DNA of 6,388 nucleotides from Eubacterium sp. AM49-13BH (lineage in GTDB: Bacteria > Bacillota > Clostridia > Lachnospirales > Lachnospiraceae): NCBI RefSeq assembly GCF_003464165.1, contig NZ_QSEK01000058.1, positions 1 to 6,388 on the forward strand, written 5' to 3'. Made by a program: the position numbers and the translations under genes. Shown here one piece after another: positions 1-4,217 of this stretch (position 1 is the stretch's first letter; every line of letters starts with the position of its first letter). The notes under the pieces were generated by a model that was given only the letters and a program-made list of their open reading frames with translations, was not told where the DNA came from and did no database searches.

Positions 1-16
1 CTATTTACACACATTG

Positions 17-90
17 TCAATAATGTGACCTGCATATTACATATATCTTTATCAATAATGTGACCTGCATATTACATATATCTTTATCAA
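17..90. repeat. 35-bp exact tandem duplication
   Basis: Positions 17-51 and 52-86 are identical 35-base units, each starting TCAATAATGTGACC, followed by the first four bases (TCAA, 87-90) of a third copy. The unit length is not a multiple of three. The repeat lies inside the minus-strand small reading frame that starts at 196 and shifts its frame. There are no spacers between the units, so this is a simple tandem duplication and not a CRISPR array. Confidence 0.95.
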
Positions 91-196
91 GGTTCTTAGA
101 ATTCTTTAAATAACTTCTTTCTATACCAGCTAAATCGTTTATAGCATTTATTTCTTCAGCAAAATGTAATATTAATGACTTATTATCCTTTTCCAT
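17..196 (-). CDS. small hypothetical protein, C-terminus altered by tandem duplication
   Basis: A 59-codon frame starts at ATG 196 behind AGAGGTGAA (a good Shine-Dalgarno about 10 bases upstream) and stops at TGA 17-19. The first ~38 residues are polar and helix-prone (start MEKDNKSLILHFAEEINAI), with no family I recognise. From about residue 37 the DNA is the 35-bp tandem duplication, so the second copy is read in a shifted frame and ends quickly. If one copy is removed, the original frame continues without a stop through position 1 and out of the window. The native gene is therefore probably longer and this copy truncated. It is the last of three tiny minus-strand frames (395-469, 256-339, this one). 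I see no domain that gives a function. It could be read as a pseudogene or as a length-variable locus. Confidence 0.5.
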   Translation of the reverse strand: MEKDNKSLILHFAEEINAINDLAGIERSYLKNSKNLDKDICNMQVTLLIKIYVICRSHY

Positions 197-255
197 TCTA
201 ATATTTCACCTCTATATTTCGTCTTTGTTTCAATGGTTTCTGCTGGCAAATATGA

Positions 256-339
256 TTACAGCAACTTTTCTTTATCTCCAGCCAAAGAAAAAATATTATC
301 CCTGTTATACATTCTTACAACATCATATACCTCAAACAT
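256..339 (-). CDS. 27-aa hypothetical peptide
   Basis: This 27-codon frame starts at ATG 339 and ends at TAA 256-258. It sits 9 bases behind a near-perfect AGGAGG ribosome binding site (complement of 349-354), the main reason to call it. The peptide begins MFEVYDVVRMYNRDN and ends GDKEKLL. It is mixed-charge, not strongly hydrophobic, has no cysteine and no signal peptide. It lies 55 bases downstream of the 24-aa peptide and 59 bases upstream of the 59-aa frame, all on the same strand, so the three may share a transcript. I do not recognise a family. Very short frames can arise by chance; the ribosome binding site is the evidence against that here. Confidence 0.45.
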   Translation of the reverse strand: MFEVYDVVRMYNRDNIFSLAGDKEKLL

Positions 340-394
340 ATTCGTATGCCTCCTCATTATCATCTTAACTAAGCATTATCTTGTTTTCTTTTCA

Positions 395-469
395 TTAATC
401 TTCAAATATTTCAATTATTGCAACAACTGCTTTAGCAATGTTTTTTACAACTTCTATTCCTTCTAACAT
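395..469 (-). CDS. 24-aa amphipathic hydrophobic peptide
   Basis: The frame runs from ATG 469 to TAA 395-397, with GGAGGT placed 7-8 bases before the start (complement of 476-481). The peptide begins MLEGIEVVKNIAKAVV and ends IEIFED. Ile5, Val8, Ala12, Val15, Ile19 and Phe22 fall on one face of a helix, while Glu3, Glu6, Lys9, Lys13, Glu20 and Glu23 are polar, so an amphipathic membrane-active or self-associating helix is likely. It has no cleavable leader and no cysteine, and a net negative charge. Size and pattern recall phenol-soluble modulins, leaderless bacteriocins or short type I toxin peptides, but this is resemblance only; I cannot assign a family. It follows hicB, separated by a probable terminator, and precedes two more tiny frames. 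Confidence 0.5.
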   Translation of the reverse strand: MLEGIEVVKNIAKAVVAIIEIFED

Positions 470-536
470 TTCGATACCTCCAAGTTTCTTTCATCATTTT
501 ACAACTATTTCATTCCATATATGTGTCTAACTATAC

Positions 537-566
537 TATATATTTTTTATTTCTCACCTCCATCAA
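537..566 (-). promoter_or_regulatory. weak candidate promoter for the tiny-peptide cluster
   Basis: Read on the minus strand, TTGATG (561-566) and TATATA (537-542) are separated by 18 bases and lie about 70 bases upstream of the 24-aa peptide start. Both hexamers match only four of six consensus positions in a very AT-rich stretch, so this is tentative. It lies just after the terminator-like hairpin behind hicB, where a new promoter would be needed. Confidence 0.25.
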
Positions 567-613
567 TAATAAAAGAAAATACAATTAATGTTTCCATAAA
601 TTAATTAATTGTA
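566..613 (-). terminator. probable Rho-independent terminator after hicB
   Basis: Arms 580-589 and 604-613 (TACAATTAAT / ATTAATTGTA) form a perfect 10-bp stem with a 14-base loop. In the minus-strand direction the stem is followed by a T-rich tract (ATTTTCTTTTATTATT). It begins 8 bases after the hicB stop. The stem is AT-rich, so termination may be partial and allow read-through into the tiny-peptide genes. Confidence 0.5.
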
Positions 614-620
614 AATTATT

Positions 621-1004
621 TTATCGTATATCTATACCTAATTCCATTTTTATTCCCTTTACCAACGCTGCTGAATAATTTATCTTATTTTCCTTAGCTA
701 ACAAATCAAGCCATTGTGGTATGGTTACATTCTTTTTTACATATACTTCCTTGGAAGAATTTCTAAAATATGGCATCCATATATGAATATATATTGCTCC
801 AGCATCAACATCACTTGACTGTGGAATCTTCTTATTTTTACTCTCATAATCTAATATTTCCAATGCCAGACATTCTTGTGCAGCCCTTATTGCTTCACTT
901 TCGGTATTTTCTTCAACTATTATGTTTGGAAAATCTATAAACTCTATTCTTATCCTATTATTAATTTTTCTAATATTAGCTGGATATACATAATTCTCTT
1001 GCAT
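621..1004 (-). CDS. hicB: HicB family antitoxin
   Basis: HicB proteins neutralise the HicA mRNA interferase by direct binding and repress their own promoter. This 127-aa protein has the standard two-part layout. Residues 1-~80 form the degenerate RNase H-like fold (YPANIRK start, then FIDFPNIIVEENTESEAIRAA, matching the family pattern of FPDLPGC followed by a (T/S)xxEA helix). Residues ~91-127 form a ribbon-helix-helix-type DNA-binding tail (KNVTIPQWLDLLAKENKINY). The start at ATG 1004 follows GAGGTGAG with good spacing. Normally hicB lies directly beside hicA in one operon. Here hicA is on the other strand 475 bases away, and a glycine-zipper peptide gene precedes hicB in its transcript, separated by 86 bases holding a perfect 11-bp stem-loop. 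The palindromes near 1314-1331 are its likely operator. The conserved Cys-Val of the family loop is replaced by Ile-Ile here. Family assignment is firm; pairing with the window's hicA is inferred. Confidence 0.85.
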   Translation of the reverse strand: MQENYVYPANIRKINNRIRIEFIDFPNIIVEENTESEAIRAAQECLALEILDYESKNKKIPQSSDVDAGAIYIHIWMPYFRNSSKEVYVKKNVTIPQWLDLLAKENKINYSAALVKGIKMELGIDIR

Positions 1005-1034
1005 AGCTCACCTCAATTACCTTTTTTGTTTACA

Positions 1035-1072
1035 GGTGATGTGATTTCTACCTTCGCAAATATCACATCACC
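1035..1072 (-). promoter_or_regulatory. perfect 11-bp stem-loop between the peptide gene and hicB
   Basis: GGTGATGTGAT (1035-1045) and ATCACATCACC (1062-1072) are exact inverted repeats around a 16-base loop. In the minus-strand transcript the hairpin begins 18 bases after the peptide stop and ends 30 bases before the hicB start. No T-run follows on either strand, so it is not a standard terminator. It may be an attenuator, an RNA processing or stabilising element that sets the ratio of peptide to HicB, or a protein-binding palindrome. Confidence 0.6.
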
Positions 1073-1090
1073 ATTAAATATTTAAAATCC

Positions 1091-1264
1091 TTAATCAGAA
1101 AATAAACCACATATACATCCTATTGCTCCACCAAGTGTTGCACCTATAGCAGATGTAATTGGTCCCCCTACTGCACCTATAGCAGCTCCTATGCTTCCTC
1201 CCGCAGCTGCCCCTGTAGCTCCACCTGTTAATACATCACCACATTTTTCTTTAAAATCAGACAT
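1091..1264 (-). CDS. glycine-zipper small peptide (bacteriocin-like)
   Basis: I place the start at ATG 1264, behind a full GGAGGT five to six bases upstream; a longer in-frame version begins with TTG at 1300 and has no ribosome binding site. The 57-aa product is about one quarter glycine, with unbroken GxxxG spacing at G14-18-22-26-30-34 and again at G41-45-49-53. This is a membrane-inserting or helix-packing glycine zipper. Cysteines occur at 8, 50 and 52. The charged N-terminus ends in Leu12-Thr-Gly-Gly15, which partly resembles a double-glycine export leader (Leu at -4, Phe at -12), followed by a mature segment of about 42 aa. Class II bacteriocins and some membrane toxins look like this, but no peptidase-transporter or immunity gene is visible. 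It has a strong promoter and is the first gene before hicB. Function unknown; a bacteriocin-like or membrane toxin role is an inference. Confidence 0.7.
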   Translation of the reverse strand: MSDFKEKCGDVLTGGATGAAAGGSIGAAIGAVGGPITSAIGATLGGAIGCICGLFSD

Positions 1265-1313
1265 ACGATACCTCCGTTTCTTCTTCAATGAAGATTTCAA
1301 TGCGTATTATTGT

Positions 1314-1331
1314 TTACAATGCGTATTGTAA
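1314..1331. promoter_or_regulatory. 18-bp palindromic operator over the peptide-hicB -10 box
   Basis: TTACAATGCGTATTGTAA has 7-bp inverted arms around a 4-base centre and completely covers the -10 hexamer (1325-1330). It is embedded in three direct copies of AAT(G/C)CGTATT at 1299-1308, 1318-1327 and 1330-1339. Such short clustered repeats at a promoter fit binding by a ribbon-helix-helix dimer, and HicB is encoded downstream. The binder is inferred. Confidence 0.6.
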
Positions 1332-1353
1332 TCCGTATTGTATTCTTTGTCAA
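1325..1353 (-). promoter_or_regulatory. strong sigma-A promoter for the glycine-zipper peptide and hicB
   Basis: On the minus strand a perfect -35 TTGACA (1348-1353) is separated by exactly 17 bases from -10 TACAAT (1325-1330). Transcription would start near 1318, giving a 5' leader of about 54 bases before the ATG at 1264. It is nearly consensus and overlaps the palindromic operator, so it is probably repressed. Confidence 0.75.
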
Positions 1354-1362
1354 CACCTTTTA

Positions 1363-1391
1363 TTGATTTTTTTATTTTTTTATTTTACAAT
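1363..1391 (+). promoter_or_regulatory. candidate promoter for hicA
   Basis: TTGATT (1363-1368) and TACAAT (1386-1391) are separated by 17 bases. The -35 box lies only ten bases from the opposite-strand -35 box of the peptide-hicB promoter, so the two units have back-to-back promoters. The -10 hexamer is inside TTACAATAA (1385-1393), whose exact inverted copy TTATTGTAA is at 1438-1446. The same half-site builds the hicB-side operator. Confidence 0.55.
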
Positions 1392-1446
1392 AACTATAGC
1401 GAAGTAAATAAGTATGTCTATGCAGCTAAATAGCCTTTTATTGTAA
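1385..1446. repeat. 9-bp inverted repeat pair flanking the hicA leader
   Basis: TTACAATAA (1385-1393) and TTATTGTAA (1438-1446) are exact reverse complements 44 bases apart. They share the TTACAAT core with the palindrome at 1314-1331, so they are candidate auxiliary operator half-sites for the same regulator. Confidence 0.45.
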
Positions 1447-1478
1447 CTATTAACTGTTGTCCTACAAGGAGGCTACTT

Positions 1479-1670
1479 ATGACATTTCGCAAATTAAAGA
1501 AAGTATTAGAATCAAATGGTTGGAAGGTTATTAGAATTGTCGGCTCTCATTATCAGTTTGGTAAAGAAGGCAATTCCAACACTATAACTGTTCCTTATCA
1601 TCATAAGGACATTTCCATGTTTATTCTAAAAAATCTTGAAAAACAGACAGGTCTATCTCTTAGGAGATAG
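1479..1670 (+). CDS. hicA: HicA family toxin (mRNA interferase)
   Basis: HicA toxins are small dsRBD-fold proteins that cleave mRNA and stop growth until bound by HicB. The 63-aa product has the usual length and key features: an N-terminal helix, GWKVIRIVGSHYQF with the catalytic histidine at position 24, and a conserved basic VPYHHKDIS strand-turn. The start at ATG 1479 follows AAGGAGG with 6-base spacing. The gene is monocistronic: its stop codon lies inside its own terminator hairpin, and no antitoxin follows on this strand. The only HicB in the window is divergent, beyond the glycine-zipper peptide gene, which is unusual because hicA and hicB normally form one tight operon. The toxin looks intact, so it should need a cognate antitoxin. 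Family assignment is firm. Confidence 0.88.
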   Translation: MTFRKLKKVLESNGWKVIRIVGSHYQFGKEGNSNTITVPYHHKDISMFILKNLEKQTGLSLRR

Positions 1671-1685
1671 GCCTGTCCCTTTTTA
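1646..1685 (+). terminator. Rho-independent terminator of hicA, overlapping its stop codon
   Basis: GACAGG-T-CTATCTC (1646-1659) pairs with GAGATAG-G-CCTGTC (1664-1677), a 14-pair stem with one T-G wobble and a TTAG loop. It is followed by CCTTTTT. The TAG stop (1668-1670) is in the descending arm. On the minus strand the stem is followed by TGTTTTTC, so it may also end the dinB operon transcript. Confidence 0.85.
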
Positions 1686-1931
1686 TTATTTTTCTGCTCT
1701 TTCCATAAACCACATATTATTATCTTCATAATATAACGACACTCTCTTATTATTCACCACACAAAGATATCTCTCCCCTACACCACCTGCCTTAGTACTC
1801 GCCATTTTCTTAATGTCAACCACCCTTGTTATCTCATATTTTCTTCCATCTTCCCAGGTAATCTGCTTTGGAATGAGTAATCCGTCTTTTGTAAATTCTG
1901 GTAATACATCAACATATACTTTATCACTCAT
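1686..1931 (-). CDS. small conserved protein accompanying the Y-family polymerase
   Basis: The 81-aa product starts at ATG 1931 with a GAGG motif ten bases upstream. It is a compact beta-rich protein: a strand-forming N-terminus (KVYVDVLPEFTKDG), a middle QITWEDGRKYEI followed by VVDIKKMASTKAGGVGERY, and a C-terminal YYEDNNMWFMERAEK. From memory, small proteins of this pattern are regularly found directly downstream of DinB/UmuC-like polymerases in Clostridia, and it resembles the DUF6504-type accessory proteins; I cannot confirm the family name. It lies 119 bases after dinB on the same strand, with a stem-loop between, and ends at the shared hicA terminator. It may assist or regulate the polymerase, but there is no direct evidence. 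No membrane segment or catalytic motif is evident. Confidence 0.7.
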   Translation of the reverse strand: MSDKVYVDVLPEFTKDGLLIPKQITWEDGRKYEITRVVDIKKMASTKAGGVGERYLCVVNNKRVSLYYEDNNMWFMERAEK

Positions 1932-1957
1932 ATAATCTTGTCCTCATATAAATTTTT

Positions 1958-1986
1958 GATATAATATTAATGGAATCTATTTTCAA
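1958..1986 (-). promoter_or_regulatory. possible internal promoter for the 81-aa gene
   Basis: On the minus strand TTGAAA (1981-1986) precedes TATATC (1958-1963) with 17-base spacing. The -10 match is modest. On the opposite strand the same stretch contains TATAAT (1960-1965) with TTGTCC (1938-1943) 16 bases upstream, so direction is uncertain. Confidence 0.3.
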
Positions 1987-2006
1987 AATAGTTTATCCCC
2001 CCTCTT

Positions 2007-2048
2007 GAGCCCGCTCCTAATATCTCCTTTTATGTTTATAGCGGGCTC
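2007..2048. other. GC-rich stem-loop between dinB and the 81-aa gene
   Basis: GAGCCCGCT (2007-2015) and AGCGGGCTC (2040-2048) form a perfect 9-bp stem with a 24-base loop. It starts three bases after the dinB stop. On the plus strand it is followed by TTTTATCC, a short T-run; in the dinB direction it is followed by AAGAGGGGGG and no T-run. It is therefore more likely an mRNA stabiliser or attenuator for dinB, or a weak terminator for antisense transcripts, than a strong dinB terminator. Confidence 0.55.
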
Positions 2049-2050
2049 TT

Positions 2051-3298
2051 TTATCCGAAAAATGTATGTGGATGCACAGTATGCATACTTTCGCAATCAA
2101 GATGGGATAATTTTTTATCCTTATACATTAATCCTCTCTGTATGCTGAAATATCCAAATCTTCTTCTAATATCATCAACTGCCCTATCTGCCTTCACCAA
2201 TTTCTCCCGGTATTCAGCACTGCTAAAAATATCTAATTGCTCCCAGTAATTATCATTAACCAGATCCGCACCTCTTACTCCAAGGCATCTGATTGGATTA
2301 TTCCATAAATAATTCTCTTTAAATAAAGCATAGGCACTTTGCGCAATCTCACCTGTAATATTAGTTGAATTCTGAAGTTTTTTCTGTCTTGAAAACGATA
2401 TCAGTTTGTTATCCCTTATACTGATTTCTACAACCCTGCATTTAAATCCATTTTTTCTTAATCTGGCTGCAACACTCTCTGCCAGGTTGTATAATACAAT
2501 CTTTACATCTTCGTCTGTTTCTAAATCTCTTGGTGTTGTAGTGCCATTACCAATAGATTTTATCGGAGCAGATGTATTCTCCTTCTTTACCGGGGACTCG
2601 TCGTATCCATTCGCAAAACTCCAAAGAATTGCTCCCATCTTTCCAAATATACCAGTAATCCAGTCTATATCTGTTCTTGCTAAATCTCCTATTGTATGGA
2701 TTCCATATTTTTGCATTTTACTATTAGTTGCACGGCCAACATACAATAAATCCGACACTGGGAGTTGCCACGCCTTTGTCTTAAATTCTTCCTTATACAT
2801 TGTGGTTATGGCATCCGGTTTTTTATAATCTGAACCATGCTTTGCAAATATCTTATTAAATGACACTCCAATACTTACTGTTACACCAAGTTCCTTTTTC
2901 ATACGATTGCTGATTTCCTTGGCTATTGTAAGTCCATCGCCTTTTATAATTTTACTGTCAGTAACATCAAGCCAGCACTCATCTATCCCGTAAGGCTCCT
3001 GAAGGTCTGTATACTCTGAATATATCTCATGTGCCATTCTTGAAAATCGCAGATACAAATCCATATTAGGCGGAACAAATGTAATTTCAGGACATACCTG
3101 TTTTGCCTGCCAGAGTGCCATACCAGTCTTAACACCTTTTTTCTTTGCCAGATAATCCGCAGTTAAGACAATTCCATGCCTTGCCTCCGGGTCTCCTCCT
3201 ACTGCAAGTGGCTTTCCGACAAGTTCCGGATGATGAAGATGCTCTATCGTGGCATAACAGGAATTTATATCTGAATGTAAAATAACTCTGTCACTCAA
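2051..3298 (-). CDS. dinB: Y-family translesion DNA polymerase (DinB/UmuC-like)
   Basis: This error-prone polymerase copies past damaged bases in the SOS-type response. Numbering from TTG 3298, Asp10 (in HSDINSCYA), Asp106 and Glu107 (in YGIDECWLDVT) are the three metal-binding carboxylates, and Tyr15 sits at the steric-gate position. The fingers are seen in VLTADYLAKKKGVKTGM and the palm in SIGVSFNKIFAKHGSD. The little-finger domain follows, with QLDIF at about 354-358 matching the sliding-clamp-binding pentapeptide. The length of 415 aa is normal. I prefer TTG 3298: a longer frame would start at GTG 3307, but that GTG is part of the GAGGTGAT ribosome binding site, and MSDRVILHSD is the family's usual N-terminus. 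The gene is divergent from a LexA-like repressor whose likely operator overlaps its -35 box, and it is followed by an 81-aa accessory gene. The sequence appears intact and catalytically competent. A plasmid- or phage-type UmuC name is an alternative to dinB. Confidence 0.9.
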   Translation of the reverse strand: MSDRVILHSDINSCYATIEHLHHPELVGKPLAVGGDPEARHGIVLTADYLAKKKGVKTGMALWQAKQVCPEITFVPPNMDLYLRFSRMAHEIYSEYTDLQEPYGIDECWLDVTDSKIIKGDGLTIAKEISNRMKKELGVTVSIGVSFNKIFAKHGSDYKKPDAITTMYKEEFKTKAWQLPVSDLLYVGRATNSKMQKYGIHTIGDLARTDIDWITGIFGKMGAILWSFANGYDESPVKKENTSAPIKSIGNGTTTPRDLETDEDVKIVLYNLAESVAARLRKNGFKCRVVEISIRDNKLISFSRQKKLQNSTNITGEIAQSAYALFKENYLWNNPIRCLGVRGADLVNDNYWEQLDIFSSAEYREKLVKADRAVDDIRRRFGYFSIQRGLMYKDKKLSHLDCESMHTVHPHTFFG

Positions 3299-3302
3299 AA
3301 AT

Positions 3303-3310
3303 ATCACCTC
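3303..3310 (-). promoter_or_regulatory. ribosome binding site that fixes the dinB start
   Basis: On the minus strand this reads GAGGTGAT, with eight bases between GAGG and TTG 3298. The upstream in-frame GTG (3305-3307) is within this site and cannot be used by a ribosome bound to it. Confidence 0.7.
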
Positions 3311-3332
3311 TTATCCTTTAACTTACATACGG

Positions 3333-3362
3333 AGTGTAATTCTCCTATTTGGCGACTGTCAA
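3333..3362 (-). promoter_or_regulatory. dinB promoter
   Basis: On the minus strand a perfect -35 TTGACA (3357-3362) lies 18 bases before TACACT (3333-3338, four of six matches). The -35 box is inside the CTGTCA/TGACAG palindrome, so a bound repressor would exclude RNA polymerase. Confidence 0.55.
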
Positions 3363-3369
3363 CTGACAG
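3356..3369. promoter_or_regulatory. palindromic operator, probably for the S24 repressor
   Basis: CTGTCAACTGACAG has 6-bp inverted arms around two bases and covers the dinB -35 box. It lies between dinB and the divergent LexA-like repressor gene, the natural place for that repressor's operator. No GAAC-N4-GTTC type LexA/DinR box is seen in 3308-3479. Confidence 0.6.
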
Positions 3370-3398
3370 ATTTGTCTATTTTCTCTTTTTGAGAGATT

Positions 3399-3427
3399 TT
3401 TACTTGCTTTTTCTATACCGCTATAAT
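3399..3427 (+). promoter_or_regulatory. promoter of the repressor-nucleotidyltransferase operon
   Basis: TTTACT (3399-3404) and a perfect TATAAT (3422-3427) are 17 bases apart. Transcription would begin near 3434, about 45 bases before the repressor ATG. The palindrome at 3356-3369 is 30 bases upstream of the -35, so repression here would be weaker or need another site. Confidence 0.6.
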
Positions 3428-3479
3428 ATACTTACATTAAACAAAAATATAATATTATCTTCGCAGGAAGGACGAATTT

Positions 3480-4217
3480 ATGCATACAATAGGGGAAATT
3501 ATATCAACTTATAGAAAACAGAATGGGCTTTCTCAATCTCAGCTATCAGCCATGTTAAAGCATGAAGGTTTCGACATAACAAATAAAGGTATCTCCAAAT
3601 GGGAGAATGGCCAGACAGAACCAACTGCATCTGCATTTCTATCCGTATGCAGACTCCTTAATATATCTGATCCATTATCCGAGTATTTTGGTAATAACCC
3701 AAACAATCCATTTAATGGCTTAAATGAATCGGGGAAACAAAAAGCTCTTGAATTTATTGATATACTTCATGCCACAAACATGTACGAATCTGAAAATAAT
3801 AAGATAATCTCCATCCGAAGACTGATTGATATATATGAAAATGCTGTTTCTGCTGGTCCCGGTAACTTTCTTGTTGATGGTCCAAAGGAAACAATTGATA
3901 TTGATGAAAAACTTATACCGAGTAATACATCCTTCGGTGTCAGGATTTGCGGCAATAGTATGGAACCTGACTTCTTTAGCGGAGAAGTTGCATGGGTATA
4001 CAAACAGAACACCTTGGATAATGGCGAAATAGGAATTTTCTCTCTAAACGGAGAAGCTTATATTAAAAAATTACTATCTGATAAAAGCGGTACTTATCTC
4101 ATATCTCTTAATAAAGACTATTCTCCTATTCGCGTTATGGAGAATGACAGATTTTATATACTGGGAAAAGTTATTGGAAAAGCTGATGATAAGTTAATTA
4201 ATGATTCGGAGGGCTAA
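3480..4217 (+). CDS. LexA/CI-like self-cleaving repressor (XRE HTH plus S24 peptidase)
   Basis: The 245-aa protein has an N-terminal XRE-type helix-turn-helix (residues 5-62, with LSQSQLSAML and KGISKWENGQTEP) and a C-terminal S24 peptidase domain from about 120. All autocleavage elements are present: scissile Ala125-Gly126, nucleophile Ser160 in CGNSMEPDF, and general base Lys196 in YIKKLL. The spacings (35 and 36 residues) match those of E. coli LexA. Such repressors cut themselves when activated RecA accumulates after DNA damage, releasing their targets. The start at ATG 3480 follows GGAAGGA at 7 bases. It is divergent from dinB, whose -35 box carries a palindrome it probably binds, and its stop TAA is immediately followed by the ATG of the first nucleotidyltransferase, so the two are translationally coupled. 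Its HTH is phage-type rather than the winged helix of housekeeping LexA, so it is a separate, accessory SOS-like regulator. Confidence 0.9.
   Translation: MHTIGEIISTYRKQNGLSQSQLSAMLKHEGFDITNKGISKWENGQTEPTASAFLSVCRLLNISDPLSEYFGNNPNNPFNGLNESGKQKALEFIDILHATNMYESENNKIISIRRLIDIYENAVSAGPGNFLVDGPKETIDIDEKLIPSNTSFGVRICGNSMEPDFFSGEVAWVYKQNTLDNGEIGIFSLNGEAYIKKLLSDKSGTYLISLNKDYSPIRVMENDRFYILGKVIGKADDKLINDSEG

Noticed and set aside
17..90. CRISPR array
   Set aside because: Two identical 35-base units are directly adjacent with no spacer, so this is a tandem duplication.
233..466. A 77-codon plus-strand open frame rich in hydrophobic residues
   Set aside because: It lies opposite two minus-strand tiny frames that have strong ribosome binding sites, has none itself, and its Phe/Asn/Tyr-rich composition is what AT-rich noncoding strand gives.
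1017..1070. A 17-codon minus-strand frame from GTG just upstream of hicB
   Set aside because: It is largely made of the palindromic stem-loop and has no separate ribosome binding site; a leader peptide cannot be excluded but is not supported.
876..1085. A 69-codon plus-strand open frame
   Set aside because: Antisense to hicB and the stem-loop; no ribosome binding site, and hicB is a clear family member.
1431..1475. TAGCC / GGCTA pairing that could hide the hicA ribosome binding site
   Set aside because: Only five base pairs across a 35-base loop, too weak to claim as a regulatory structure.
2406..2828. A 140-codon plus-strand open frame
   Set aside because: Antisense to the intact Y-family polymerase and without recognisable domain or ribosome binding site.
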